A stretch of DNA of 64,000 nt from an uncultured Candidatus Melainabacteria bacterium (lineage in GTDB: Bacteria > Cyanobacteriota > Vampirovibrionia > Gastranaerophilales > Gastranaerophilaceae). The translations under genes and the position numbers were made by a program. Of this stretch, positions 43,948 through 53,375 are shown piece after piece; the first letter of the stretch is position 1, and each line of letters opens with the position of its first letter. Under the pieces are notes generated by a model. It made no database searches, was not told the origin of the DNA, and was given only the letters and a program-made list of their open reading frames with translations. Location: positions 124,001 through 188,000 of the forward strand of contig CAKVIE010000001.1 of NCBI GenBank assembly GCA_934754505.1, in the 5' to 3' direction.

Positions 43948-44969
43948 GTACAAACGGAAAATTCTTCAGTTGTGATTGGCTCGAACATGGCATAATATTT
44001 GACCATGAAAATATTTTGCGTGTTTGTTGTTCTCAATGTAATGAGGGTGGCGGCAGACCTGTTTTATGGGGTGATTACCATGGAGAATTAATTGATTGGA
44101 ACAGATTATTTTCTTTGAAACAAGAAATGCGAGATGTTCAAAGAACGGGTGACACTTATTACAAATGCAAGGGCTGTATTCTTCTTCATGAAGATGAGTG
44201 GGACGATGAAAATTACATAAACAGACTTCTTTTAACGCATTGGATAAATTGTAATTGCAGATGTATTTATTGTCCTGCTGTCAGTGATGATTATTTACGA
44301 GCAAATAACAAGCATTACAACATTGTTCCCGTGCTTGAAGATATGTGTAACAGAAATATTTTAAGAAAAAATGCATTTATCTCTATTGCAGGCGGTGAAT
44401 CCACAATCTATCCTGAATTTGAAGATATGCTGCATTTATTGCTTGATTACGGCTGTGATAATATTCTTTTGAATTCTTCGGGAATTAAATTCTCTCCTGC
44501 CGTTGCAAAAGGTCTTGCAGAAAGAAAATTGCAATTAACTGTTTCTGTCGATTCAGGTACAAGAAATATGTATGAAACTTTGAAATTAGTCAAAACATAC
44601 GATTTGGTTTGCAATAATTTATCGAAATATGCAGAAGCCCAAGGCGAAGATAGAGAAAGAGTCTGCTCAAAGTATATCATCGTTCCCGGGTATAATGACA
44701 ATGCCGTTGAAATTGAATCTTGGTTAATGAATACCAAACAGCAAGGTATCAAGCATGTTTCTATCGACATTGATTGGCGTTGGGTTCAAAAAAATATGCA
44801 CAGATTGGATCAAGAAAGACGTTTGTATGATTTAATTGTGTTTACAAAGAGTGTCGCAGATAGAGAAAATTTAGTTCTCCGCTACGACGAAAGAGCTTCT
44901 ATAATGAGAAGAATTCACAAAGTTGATAAGGCTGTTTTTGGCGGCACAATCCAAAAAATTAAGGGGTAA
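43944..44969 (+). CDS. Radical SAM enzyme with N-terminal SPASM-like module (paralogue 4)
   Basis: 341 aa. Cys10, Cys28-Cys29, Cys75-x2-Cys78 form the N-terminal module (CCSQCNEGGG), CNCRCIYC (Cys103, 107, 110) the radical SAM site. The SAM-binding motif reads AGGEST, with Ser in place of the usual Pro of GGEPT; this is uncommon. KYIIVPGYNDN follows. 2 nt before the next paralogue, with AAGGGG just upstream of that gene's start. Confidence 0.85.
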   Translation: MSTNGKFFSCDWLEHGIIFDHENILRVCCSQCNEGGGRPVLWGDYHGELIDWNRLFSLKQEMRDVQRTGDTYYKCKGCILLHEDEWDDENYINRLLLTHWINCNCRCIYCPAVSDDYLRANNKHYNIVPVLEDMCNRNILRKNAFISIAGGESTIYPEFEDMLHLLLDYGCDNILLNSSGIKFSPAVAKGLAERKLQLTVSVDSGTRNMYETLKLVKTYDLVCNNLSKYAEAQGEDRERVCSKYIIVPGYNDNAVEIESWLMNTKQQGIKHVSIDIDWRWVQKNMHRLDQERRLYDLIVFTKSVADRENLVLRYDERASIMRRIHKVDKAVFGGTIQKIKG

Positions 44970-44971
44970 AA

Positions 44972-46063
44972 ATGTTCAGATATCACGAAAAATATGATTG
45001 TTCTAATAGGCAACATCCTGCTTTTTTCAGTTGTCCTTGGATTCAACACGGTTTGGTATTTTTTAGATATAAAATTACAAATTGCTGCTATTGCGGTCAT
45101 ATTGGCGGTGGCCACACTTTGCTTAAAAATGATTACAACGGTCAGCTTATTAATTGGAAACATTTCTTCAAACAAAAAAGTGAATACAGCAGACTCGCAA
45201 AGAAAGGCTTTATAAATGATAACTGCGTAGATTGTCCTTTCCTCGAAGAACGTTATGCAGAAGATTGGGAATCAGGCGAGCAATACATTTCAAATCTTTA
45301 TATAAGCCATTGGATAGAATGTAACAGTAAATGTATTTATTGTTTTGCAACTCAACACCCCGAGGAGTTCAAATACAAGCATAAAAATTATTCGGTTCTT
45401 CCTATAATTAAAGATATGCTTCAAAACAATATTTTAAGACGAGGCGGAAGTGTGCATTTCGGCGGCGGCGAACCTACGATTTTACCTGAATTTGAAGATA
45501 TCATCAGATTATTATTGGATTATAAATTCTATGATTTAAGAGTGCATACATCAGGTATTAAATATAGTCCGATACTTGAAAGAGGTATTAGAGAAGGCAG
45601 ATTGCGTGTTGTTGTATCTCTTGATGCTGGCAGTCGGGAAACTTATAAAAAAATTAAGCAGGTAGATGCTTATGATATTGTTCGAGAAAACGTCAAAAGA
45701 TATGCAGCTGTTCAAGTTCCACGCTATCATGCTTTAACACCTGATTTGTATTATGACGGCAGTATTTGTGCTTCAACTAAATTTATTGTAATTCCGGGAA
45801 TAAATGATACGGAAGAAGAAGTTGAAAACTGGATAAAAGCTGATGTTGAGGCCGGTGTTCACACAAGTATTATCGATTTAGAGGAAAATTGGTTTAAAGC
45901 TCATGAAAGCGACTTACCGCAAAGTATTTTTGATTTTATTTACAAGATAAAAATGCTTTCGACGAAATACGGCACGCATTTTGAATTATATGAACGTGTT
46001 GCAAACATGCTTAAAGAAAATCCTGATAAAGCTCCTTGGTATAATGAAGAAAATTATGAGTAA
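44972..46063 (+). CDS. Radical SAM enzyme with N-terminal SPASM-like module (paralogue 5)
   Basis: 363 aa, the longest copy, with an N-terminal extension of about 11 residues and an insert after the CxxC (CVDCPFLEERYAEDWESGEQY). Cys38-Cys39 with HIGGG, and CNSKCIYC, GGGEPTILPEFED and KFIVIPGINDTEEEVENW are intact. A further insert sits before the late strand (PRYHALTPDLYYDGSIC). Its end overlaps the convergent ribF gene by 10 nt. Last gene of the operon. Confidence 0.85.
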   Translation: MFRYHEKYDCSNRQHPAFFSCPWIQHGLVFFRYKITNCCYCGHIGGGHTLLKNDYNGQLINWKHFFKQKSEYSRLAKKGFINDNCVDCPFLEERYAEDWESGEQYISNLYISHWIECNSKCIYCFATQHPEEFKYKHKNYSVLPIIKDMLQNNILRRGGSVHFGGGEPTILPEFEDIIRLLLDYKFYDLRVHTSGIKYSPILERGIREGRLRVVVSLDAGSRETYKKIKQVDAYDIVRENVKRYAAVQVPRYHALTPDLYYDGSICASTKFIVIPGINDTEEEVENWIKADVEAGVHTSIIDLEENWFKAHESDLPQSIFDFIYKIKMLSTKYGTHFELYERVANMLKENPDKAPWYNEENYE

Positions 46064-46965
46064 TTTTGAGCAAATTGATAATCTTTAGCAATTTGGTTTT
46101 TCAGTTCAGTAAGTGAGTTAAAGTGTTGTTCTTCTCTGATTTTAGCGATGAATGACACTTTTAAAATATGTCCGTATAAATTGCCTGAAAAATCCAAAAG
46201 GTGAACTTCCGGAACAGCAACGACGTCATTTTGGTCGATAGTCGGTCTGAATCCGTAGTTTAAAATGCCTCGATAAATTTTATTATTTGTCGCAACGTAG
46301 GTTAAATATACACCTGTTTCTGGTTTTACAATGTTTTCGGGATAAATTAAATTTGCAGTCGGAAAGTTTATCGTTCTGCCGATTTCTCTGCCGTGGATAA
46401 CAGGTGATTTTATGAAGAAATGGTATCCTAACAAATGCTTTGCAAGTTCAAAGTCCGAATTTTCAACCGCATTTCTGATTGCAGTTGAGCTTATTGTTAC
46501 ATTATCTGCCGTAACGGGAGGTATTTGAAAATACTGAAAATCGTAATCATTTGCATACTGTCTTAAAGTGTCGGCATTTCCCACACCGCCTTTGCCAAAT
46601 GTATGGTTAAAGCCTGTTGATATTGCTTTGGGGCGGAAATAGTGCAAAATTATTTCTTCCATATATTCTGATGGAGTCATTTGAGCGATTTTTTCATTAA
46701 AATCGAGTAAAAATACATAATCTACACCCATTTTGTTAAGTATTGCAACTTTATCGTCAAAGGTCAGAATATTTTTAACCTTATTTCCCGTGAAAAATTC
46801 TTTAGGGTGAGTGTTAAAAAGTATAATTCCGCTTTCGAGGTGATTTTGTTGAGCATATTCAACGGCGTTTTTTATTACTACAGAATGTCCGAGGTGAATT
46901 CCGTCAAAAAAGCCTAATGCTAAAGATAAATTGTGTATTTGTGTAAGATGATTTAATATTCTCAT
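46054..46965 (-). CDS. ribF: Bifunctional riboflavin kinase/FAD synthetase
   Basis: Makes FMN and FAD. N-terminal FAD synthetase domain (to about 180): LGFFDGIHLGHSVVIKNA with the HxGH motif, FNHTFGKGGVGNADTL; C-terminal riboflavin kinase domain (about 185-300): GREIGRTINFPTANL, GVYLTYV, EVHLLDFSGNLYG. 303 aa. TATAAT lies 7 nt before the ATG with no Shine-Dalgarno. Confidence 0.95.
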   Translation of the reverse strand: MRILNHLTQIHNLSLALGFFDGIHLGHSVVIKNAVEYAQQNHLESGIILFNTHPKEFFTGNKVKNILTFDDKVAILNKMGVDYVFLLDFNEKIAQMTPSEYMEEIILHYFRPKAISTGFNHTFGKGGVGNADTLRQYANDYDFQYFQIPPVTADNVTISSTAIRNAVENSDFELAKHLLGYHFFIKSPVIHGREIGRTINFPTANLIYPENIVKPETGVYLTYVATNNKIYRGILNYGFRPTIDQNDVVAVPEVHLLDFSGNLYGHILKVSFIAKIREEQHFNSLTELKNQIAKDYQFAQNYS

Positions 46966-46972
46966 AGTTTAC

Positions 46973-46978
46973 ATTATA
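46973..46978 (-). promoter_or_regulatory. -10 box of ribF, probably leaderless
   Basis: TATAAT on the minus strand, with GTAAACT (7 nt) before the ribF start codon. Confidence 0.45.
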
Positions 46979-47054
46979 TAATTTTTATTAAAAATTGTCG
47001 ATATTTTATACAAATGATGGATTTTTGTTTTTTATTATAATATAAAATAAGAAT

Positions 47055-49241
47055 ATGAAATTATTATCAAGAAAAGAAATTAAACAAAAATTCAATTTAT
47101 TAAGAGCTCCCCAAAATACGGTTGTGACAAATCCTTGTGAGCTTGACGATTTAGCCAAAGCTAAAAATATGTCGGCTAACCACTTGCAATGGGGTGCATT
47201 TGTCGATAAAAACGGAAATGTAACATTTCGTATTGCAACTTTTGTCGATGCGAATGCAGTTACGGTTGAGATAAAAACAACAAGAAAAAGAGCATTTAAA
47301 CTTTTGCCCTTGGAAAATAAATGCAACGGTGTTTTTGAACTTAAAACCGATAAAAAAATTGTTCAAAAGGGTGACAGGTACAGATTTATAATTGAACGTC
47401 CCAATCAACCGAAAAAGAAAGTCCGTGACCCGTATTCAAAATTGCAGGATAATTTTTCATCTTGGTCAATAGTTTATGACAATAATTCATATAAATGGCA
47501 CGATAAAAAATGGCAGGAAAACAAAAACAGAGCAAAAGTCAGCAGAATTGCAAGCCCGTTGAACTTTTTATCTCCTGTCGGAAGTTTGAGAATATATGAA
47601 ATAAACATTCCGTCATTGACGGAAAAAGGTACATATCAGTCTGCGAAAGCGAAATTAAAAGAGGCTGCAAAATTAGGTTTTAACGCTGTTCAAATCATGC
47701 CCGTAGAAAATTGTTTTTCTTTTAACTGGGGATATGACGGTGTTGACAAATTTGCACCAAACAGAACTTATGGAACGCCTGATGATTTAAAGTCTTTAAT
47801 TGATTTTGCACATTCGATTAATTTGAATGTGATAATGGATATTGTTCCAAACCATTTCGGACCTGATATGGTAGATGTTCAAAATGCAGGACCATACACA
47901 GACGGCTGCAATGAATTCGGCTTGAAATTCAATTATGAAAAAGAAAATTATGAACACGCAAGAAATTTCATTGTTAATGCAGCATTAAATTGGATTGTGA
48001 ATTTTCATTGTGACGGACTTCGTTTTGATTTGACGAAGTATATGAATTCCGATTACACGATGAAACTTTTGGCAGCAGAATTGCATTATCACGTACCGCA
48101 TGCATTTATGATTGCGGAAGATGCAAGAGAAAATGACCCGAGAGTTACTTCTCAATTTTCTGATTTTGAAAGAGAAGAAAACATTAGAAATCATGATGAA
48201 TATATTTCAAAAATTATGCGAAATTCTTGCTCTCTTGACAGATTGGCTTTCGATTCGGAATGGGATTTTCCGTATCATAAGCAAATTGCGGCACTTATGC
48301 TTGAGTATTGGTGCGGTTTTCCAAAGAGTATCACATCGCTTGACAGAGTTATTAAAAGTTCGGGGCAGAGAGTTAAATATGCAATGAGCCACGATGAAAT
48401 AGGCAATATCGACGGTACAAGGCTCATTACGAAAATTTTTGCGAAAGAAATTAATATTTACAAAAATATTCCAAAAAATTATAAACACAGACGTGAACAA
48501 GAATTTGCCCATGTTTCACATGATATTTTGAAACATCTTTTGACGGGCAAACTTGAGCAAATGAGTCAAAAGGAATTTGCAGAATATGCAAAGAAAAATT
48601 ATTTAGCTTTGAATGTCAGTGTGCCAAATTTGAAACAGGCTTACAGAAAAGCATTGAAAATGTTCAGATTAGCATTGGCTACGACGTTTTCTGTTCCCGG
48701 ACCTAAAATGGTTTTCCAAGGCGATGAAAATGGTGAAATGACATATTTCAAGTTTTTTAGAGAATTTTCTTCAGGTTATGAAAAATATTTGGAATCAAAA
48801 GGCTATAAACCCGGAATTGATGCACTTCGTGATTCAAAAATCGGTAATATACATTATTCAAAAAAATATAATAAAGACTTGATAAATACTTCAAAATTAA
48901 TGAGTGATTTGAATAAAATAAATGCCGAAAATTCAGCACTTCAAGACGGAGAAGTTGTTATGACGATTTCTCACCCGATTTCTTGGGTTCACGCAACTTT
49001 ATGCCGAAGTTGTGACGGTGAGATTTTCTCTGTAACGAATTTTTCAAACGTCGGATATTTGAATAACTACAAGATTATTTTCCCTGATGGAGTTTGGAGA
49101 GAAGTTATAAATACCGATAGTGCAAAATACGGTGCAGAAAGAGTTTTCCTCAATCAGGAAAAAATTATCGCTGACGGGAAAACTCAAATTAAAATATCAT
49201 TGCCTGCTTACGGTGCATTATTCTTCAAAAAGATTAAATAA
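47055..49241 (+). CDS. GH13 alpha-amylase family enzyme, branching-enzyme/TreZ-like layout
   Basis: 728 aa. N-terminal CBM48-like domain (about 35-140), then the GH13 barrel: YDGVDKFAPNRTYGTPDDL, IMDIVPNHFG, CDGLRFDLTKYM (nucleophile Asp near 325), MIAEDARENDP (acid Glu near 353) and MSHDEIGNIDGTR (third Asp). Several hundred residues with inserts follow, then a C-terminal beta domain. The layout is that of glycogen branching enzyme or maltooligosyltrehalose trehalohydrolase, but the motifs do not settle which. Cytoplasmic; no signal peptide. Stands alone. Confidence 0.8.
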   Translation: MKLLSRKEIKQKFNLLRAPQNTVVTNPCELDDLAKAKNMSANHLQWGAFVDKNGNVTFRIATFVDANAVTVEIKTTRKRAFKLLPLENKCNGVFELKTDKKIVQKGDRYRFIIERPNQPKKKVRDPYSKLQDNFSSWSIVYDNNSYKWHDKKWQENKNRAKVSRIASPLNFLSPVGSLRIYEINIPSLTEKGTYQSAKAKLKEAAKLGFNAVQIMPVENCFSFNWGYDGVDKFAPNRTYGTPDDLKSLIDFAHSINLNVIMDIVPNHFGPDMVDVQNAGPYTDGCNEFGLKFNYEKENYEHARNFIVNAALNWIVNFHCDGLRFDLTKYMNSDYTMKLLAAELHYHVPHAFMIAEDARENDPRVTSQFSDFEREENIRNHDEYISKIMRNSCSLDRLAFDSEWDFPYHKQIAALMLEYWCGFPKSITSLDRVIKSSGQRVKYAMSHDEIGNIDGTRLITKIFAKEINIYKNIPKNYKHRREQEFAHVSHDILKHLLTGKLEQMSQKEFAEYAKKNYLALNVSVPNLKQAYRKALKMFRLALATTFSVPGPKMVFQGDENGEMTYFKFFREFSSGYEKYLESKGYKPGIDALRDSKIGNIHYSKKYNKDLINTSKLMSDLNKINAENSALQDGEVVMTISHPISWVHATLCRSCDGEIFSVTNFSNVGYLNNYKIIFPDGVWREVINTDSAKYGAERVFLNQEKIIADGKTQIKISLPAYGALFFKKIK

Positions 49242-49255
49242 AAAATAAAGCAGGA

Positions 49256-49567
49256 TTATTTTTCTTGTTCTGCTTCTGCAGCAAGTTCAGCTTCAGTCGC
49301 TTCTGCAACGTAGTCTGCAACTTTGTCAAATTCTTCATCGTCTTCAATTTTTTCAAAGATGAAGTCTTGACCTTCTTGTTTGAGTCGCATTATGACGACT
49401 TTATCACCGGGTTTTTCGGGATGTGCAGGGTCAAAACCTTCAATAGGGTATAAAAGACCATATTCTACTTCATCAACTTCAACGATGTCAACAAGTTCAA
49501 ATTTAACGTGTTGTCCGTGTTCGTCAATGGTTTCGATAATGTTGTCATTGTTCGCATTGTTAGCCAT
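49256..49567 (-). CDS. DUF1292 protein
   Basis: 103 aa, acidic. TIDEHGQHVKFELVDIVEVDEVEYGLLYPIE and KVVIMRLKQEG..FIFEKIEDDEEFDKVADYV match DUF1292, a small family often found beside ruvX and alaS; molecular role unknown. Here it directly follows ruvX (6 nt), as in Firmicutes. C-terminus is Ala/Glu-rich. Confidence 0.85.
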   Translation of the reverse strand: MANNANNDNIIETIDEHGQHVKFELVDIVEVDEVEYGLLYPIEGFDPAHPEKPGDKVVIMRLKQEGQDFIFEKIEDDEEFDKVADYVAEATEAELAAEAEQEK

Positions 49568-49573
49568 TTTTGC

Positions 49574-49975
49574 CTACTTTCTGTCTAAGTATTGTTGTAA
49601 TATTATGCAAGCGCTTGCCGTATCGACAAGTCCTTTGTTTTTTGTGTATTTTTTACCCGTTAAAGCCAAATTGTGTTCGGCTTGACGGCTTGTAAGTCTT
49701 TCGTCCTCGAAGATTACTTCAAATTCATCTTCAAAGTTTTTTGCAAAATTCATACAGTCTTCCGCTTGAGGACCTATTGTTCCGTTCATGTTTTTAGGAA
49801 GTCCTGCAATAATTTTTTTTGCGTTGTAATTTTTGCAAAGATTTTTGATTTTGTCAATCGCTTCTTGTTCAGGTTGACGACTAATTGCAGGAATTGGTGT
49901 TGCTATTATGTTTAAAGCATCACTTACTGCAAGTCCTATTCTTTTTGTTCCTATGTCTAATCCTAAAACTCTCAT
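49574..49975 (-). CDS. ruvX: Holliday junction resolvase-like/pre-16S rRNA nuclease
   Basis: YqgF/RuvX family RNase H-fold nuclease, implicated in 16S rRNA 5' maturation. LGLDIGTKRIGLAVSD carries the first catalytic Asp, GLPKNMNGTIGPQ the middle block, EDERLTSRQAEHNL the second acidic site, and VDTASACIILQQYL the last Asp. 133 aa. The start overlaps the stop of the upstream HEAT-repeat gene. Confidence 0.93.
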   Translation of the reverse strand: MRVLGLDIGTKRIGLAVSDALNIIATPIPAISRQPEQEAIDKIKNLCKNYNAKKIIAGLPKNMNGTIGPQAEDCMNFAKNFEDEFEVIFEDERLTSRQAEHNLALTGKKYTKNKGLVDTASACIILQQYLDRK

Positions 49976-51612
49976 TGTTGTTCAACCCATTTTTCTTCTA
50001 TTCCCGTAATAATTGCTTCGACTGTTTTTATGTCGGTTGTTTCTTCGTTTTTGTTTTTTCTTCTGAAAATATTTGCAGGGAATTTGAATTCTTTGTGAGT
50101 TTCTTTTAAGTTGAAGAAATATTCGTAAACGCTCTTTTTGATGATGTCCTCTTGCATTTTACGTTTCAAATCCTGATGGAATAAGACTGAATACAATATT
50201 TTTGAATAATCCGTAAAGCCTGTTATTCCAAACAAATAACAAGTTGTGTAAATATTTTTCAAAAATAATTCTTCTGTTTCTTTGTCCCAAATTTTGTCAA
50301 AAACTTCTGCTGTTTTTTCTTCTACGTAGCTGAAGTCTAAATTTTTATTTGCCGTAAAATCATTTATTAAATTGTTGAATTCATCGTGGTCTTTCGGTGC
50401 AAAAAACCATTTATCAAGATAGTTTGTTTCATATAAAAGATTTACGATTTTTTGGTTAATCGGAATTTCGTTTATATTTTCTTCAACCCATTCTTTTTCC
50501 GATTGTTGTTCGGGAATGATATCGCAAGTAAGCATTGACCAGCATACGGCTTCGTATCTTATGCTTTCTCGTCTTTTTTTTGTAAGTTCAAAGGCTTCGT
50601 CCAAAACTTTTTTGAAGTATTCGGGAGAAACTTCAAATCTCACTTCATTTTGTCCAAATCTTAAGGCTATACGGGCATATTCTTCTTCCGTCGTGTTGAA
50701 AAATCCGAAAGAATCGACAATTCCGTATATTTTTGAAATTACAACGGAAAACATCATTAATGTTCCGTCACTTCTTTTTCTTGAGAATAAAAATCCTTGG
50801 TTGTAATGACCGTCCGGAATACCAGTATAACATTTATATGGCGTTGATTCTGCCATAATTGCTTTGTAAAATTTTTCGCCTGCTTCTTTCGTTGCACCTG
50901 AAAGTTTAAGCATATTAAGACTTTTTTTGCAATTTGTCCGAACTATGTCGTTATCCGTAATTTCGTGCAAATACTCGAGTGCTTTTATTGCAAGAGGAGA
51001 TTTTGTTTCGCCTAAAATCGAAATAGCCTTTAGATGAACATTTTCGGGAAAATCCGAATATAACACAGGGGCTAAAATATTAGCGAGGTTATTTCCTGTG
51101 TAATCGGCTGCAAGCGAGTCGATTAAAAGCGTTTTATCTTCGTGTTGAAGCGAGGATAAGAAATCCAAAAAGTCTATTTGCGTTTCAGGGTTGACAACAG
51201 CGTGCTCAAGTAATTTTTCCGTGTCGTAATTTATTATGGATTGTGCATCTTCGAGGTATTCAAATAATTCTTCGTAATCTATTTCTTTGCCGACAGTTTT
51301 TAAAGTCTGAATGAGCTGATACTTGAGCATATCAGGTTTATCAGGCATTTTGAGTATTTCAAGTGCTTTTGTTTCAAACATTTCTCTTGGTATAAACTCT
51401 AATATCATAGCCCGAAGAATGTCTATGTATTTATCTTCATTGACTTTTGAAAGCTCTTTGCAGAGAATTTCAAAAAAAGTATCGAAGTCTTCGATTTCGT
51501 GTAATTCTTTTGTTTTCATAATGAAAACATCATAGGAAAGCCTCGGTTCGGCTTTGAGTTCCGCAAGTATCGGTAAAATTTTTGCACGAATTTGAAGTTT
51601 ATTGAGTGTCAT
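49972..51612 (-). CDS. Large alpha-helical, HEAT-repeat-like protein
   Basis: 546 aa, not recognised by name. Residues 20-250 consist of paired helices in the HEAT style (AILGETKSPLAIKALEYLHEITDNDIVRTNCKKSLNML). The region 255-330 has beta character (YNQGFLFSRKRSDGTLMMFSVVISKIYGI), followed by helical and acidic sequence and a Lys/Glu-rich end. No catalytic motif seen. Upstream of ruvX and DUF1292, downstream of a ClpX-type zinc finger gene (3 nt), so the four form an operon; an adaptor role is possible but unproven. Confidence 0.6.
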   Translation of the reverse strand: MTLNKLQIRAKILPILAELKAEPRLSYDVFIMKTKELHEIEDFDTFFEILCKELSKVNEDKYIDILRAMILEFIPREMFETKALEILKMPDKPDMLKYQLIQTLKTVGKEIDYEELFEYLEDAQSIINYDTEKLLEHAVVNPETQIDFLDFLSSLQHEDKTLLIDSLAADYTGNNLANILAPVLYSDFPENVHLKAISILGETKSPLAIKALEYLHEITDNDIVRTNCKKSLNMLKLSGATKEAGEKFYKAIMAESTPYKCYTGIPDGHYNQGFLFSRKRSDGTLMMFSVVISKIYGIVDSFGFFNTTEEEYARIALRFGQNEVRFEVSPEYFKKVLDEAFELTKKRRESIRYEAVCWSMLTCDIIPEQQSEKEWVEENINEIPINQKIVNLLYETNYLDKWFFAPKDHDEFNNLINDFTANKNLDFSYVEEKTAEVFDKIWDKETEELFLKNIYTTCYLFGITGFTDYSKILYSVLFHQDLKRKMQEDIIKKSVYEYFFNLKETHKEFKFPANIFRRKNKNEETTDIKTVEAIITGIEEKWVEQQ

Positions 51613-51615
51613 TTA

Positions 51616-51897
51616 TTATCTAACCTTATTCCAAAAACTGTCTAAAATAGCTTGAGCTTCGCCGGATGGCATTTTGTCTTCCATAATTAAATATTGAACA
51701 GCAATCATTGCACATTCAGAGCAAATATTCACCCCGGGACCTTGAACCATTTTTAAAACTTGGGTGTTTGGTCTTCCGCAGAAACTGCAAAAAACAGGTT
51801 CGGGTCTTTTATTATCAGAGTTTTCGGGTTTTTGTTTTGATGCTTTCGCTTTGTCACGCATTCCCGATAATGAAACAATTTTTTCTTCGTCGCTCAT
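51616..51897 (-). CDS. Stand-alone ClpX-type zinc finger protein
   Basis: 93 aa. CSFC (Cys37, Cys40) and CSEC (Cys59, Cys62), within CSFCGRPNTQVLKMVQGPGV, match the N-terminal zinc-binding domain of ClpX, which binds substrates and adaptors. There is no AAA+ domain, so this is the zinc module alone with a Lys-rich N-terminus and a helical tail. It may act as an adaptor or as a competitor for ClpX substrates (inference). First gene of the ruvX operon. Confidence 0.8.
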   Translation of the reverse strand: MSDEEKIVSLSGMRDKAKASKQKPENSDNKRPEPVFCSFCGRPNTQVLKMVQGPGVNICSECAMIAVQYLIMEDKMPSGEAQAILDSFWNKVR

Positions 51898-51995
51898 AAT
51901 TCAACCTTTGTTTTTAATGCTATTGTATCGTAAATGTAATATTATTGCAAAATATTTTAGTATTTATTAAAATAAAAAAATACAGGAGATTTTAA

Positions 51996-52586
51996 ATGAA
52001 AAAGACACTACTTATAACATTGATAATGGCTGTTACATTGGTATCGACAGCGTGTGTGAACAAATTTGCAGTTCAAGAATTAAATAATAATGCTCAAAAA
52101 ATGCTTGCTGAAGGTGACGTCGAGGGTGCTATTTCAAGACTTGAGTCGAGTATTGATTTAGACGAATCACTTTATGAAACACATTACAACCTTGCAGTTG
52201 CATATTTAGAGGCTAAAAAATTAGATAAAGCTGAAAAGGCTTTAAATAAAGTTTTCGAATTGAATCCTGATTTCCCTGATGCATATCACACAATGGGTGT
52301 CGTAAACGAAGAAAAAGCCTATGAAATTATTAATGGAAAAGATAGTGAAGAAGATAACGCAGAAGTTTCTGATGATGTTCAAGCTCAAGAAAATGCTTTG
52401 ACAGACGAACAAAAAACGGATATTAATAAATATATTACGACCGCAATTGAATATTATAATAAATATTTATCAAAGAAAGTTAATGCGGACGATGCAGCTA
52501 AGGTCAATGAAAAGATTGATTCTTTGAACACTGAATTGCGTAAATATTCGACAGAAGAATCAGGAAAATCGGAAAGAGTTGATTAA
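51996..52586 (+). CDS. TPR lipoprotein
   Basis: 196 aa. Lipoprotein signal with lipobox VSTAC (Cys20), then three tetratricopeptide repeats (about 28-105): AQKMLAEGDVEGAISRLESS, LYETHYNLAVAYLEAKKLDKAEKAL, FPDAYHTMGVVNEEKA. An acidic linker and helical tail follow. AGGAG at 51984-51988 sets the start. The stop overlaps the lgt start, so the lipoprotein and its lipidation enzyme are translationally coupled. Confidence 0.8.
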   Translation: MKKTLLITLIMAVTLVSTACVNKFAVQELNNNAQKMLAEGDVEGAISRLESSIDLDESLYETHYNLAVAYLEAKKLDKAEKALNKVFELNPDFPDAYHTMGVVNEEKAYEIINGKDSEEDNAEVSDDVQAQENALTDEQKTDINKYITTAIEYYNKYLSKKVNADDAAKVNEKIDSLNTELRKYSTEESGKSERVD

Positions 52587-53371
52587 TGTTCACATCAACT
52601 GAGAGGGTTGCTTTTTACATCGGCAATTATCCTGTTATGAAATATGGAATTACAATGGGGGCGGCAATATTCGCCTCTTTTGTTTGTTTACTCGGATTTA
52701 GAAAACGATTTTATCCCGAAATATCCGAGGATATTTTATATGATTTATCATTTTGGGTAATTTTATTTGGGATAATTGGAGCAAGGGCTTGGTATGTTTT
52801 GCTTGATTTTCCATATTTTTTGTCAAATCCGAATGAAATTTTGATGATAAATCACGGCGGAATTACAATTCACGGTGCGTTGCTTGGAGGAATTACAGCA
52901 GGATTTGTTTTTGTCAAAAAAAATCATCTGGATTTCTTCAAATTGGCTGATTTATATGCAATGGTTGTTCCAATCGGTCAGGCAATAGGCAGATGGGGCA
53001 ATTTCTTTAATTCCGAGGCTTTTGGAAAACCTTGTGATTTGCCTTGGAAATTATACATTTCACCTGAAAACAGACCTCTTGAATATTACAATTACCAATA
53101 TTTTCACCCGACATTTTTATATGAATGCATAGGAAACATTTGCATATTTTGTATTTTATTTTTTATTTTGAAAGATAAATACAAAGATAAAAAAGGAATG
53201 ATTTTCTTTTCTTATTTATTTCTATATTCTTTGCTTCGGATAGGGATTGAATTTATAAGAACAGACAGTGTGTTAAATATTTTCGGAATACCTGTCGCTG
53301 TGTGGGTTTGCATTGTAATTGCGTTAATTTCTCTGGGCTGCGGTTGGAAAATTTATTTTTCAAAAAATTAA
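52586..53371 (+). CDS. lgt: Prolipoprotein diacylglyceryl transferase
   Basis: Transfers diacylglycerol to the lipobox Cys of preproteins, in the inner membrane. About seven spans; GQAIGRWGNFFNSEAFG is the Lgt signature, and INHGGITIHGALLGG carries the conserved His/Gly block. 261 aa, complete. It serves the lipoproteins encoded at 4226 and 51996. Confidence 0.95.
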   Translation: MFTSTERVAFYIGNYPVMKYGITMGAAIFASFVCLLGFRKRFYPEISEDILYDLSFWVILFGIIGARAWYVLLDFPYFLSNPNEILMINHGGITIHGALLGGITAGFVFVKKNHLDFFKLADLYAMVVPIGQAIGRWGNFFNSEAFGKPCDLPWKLYISPENRPLEYYNYQYFHPTFLYECIGNICIFCILFFILKDKYKDKKGMIFFSYLFLYSLLRIGIEFIRTDSVLNIFGIPVAVWVCIVIALISLGCGWKIYFSKN

Positions 53372-53375
53372 TTCG

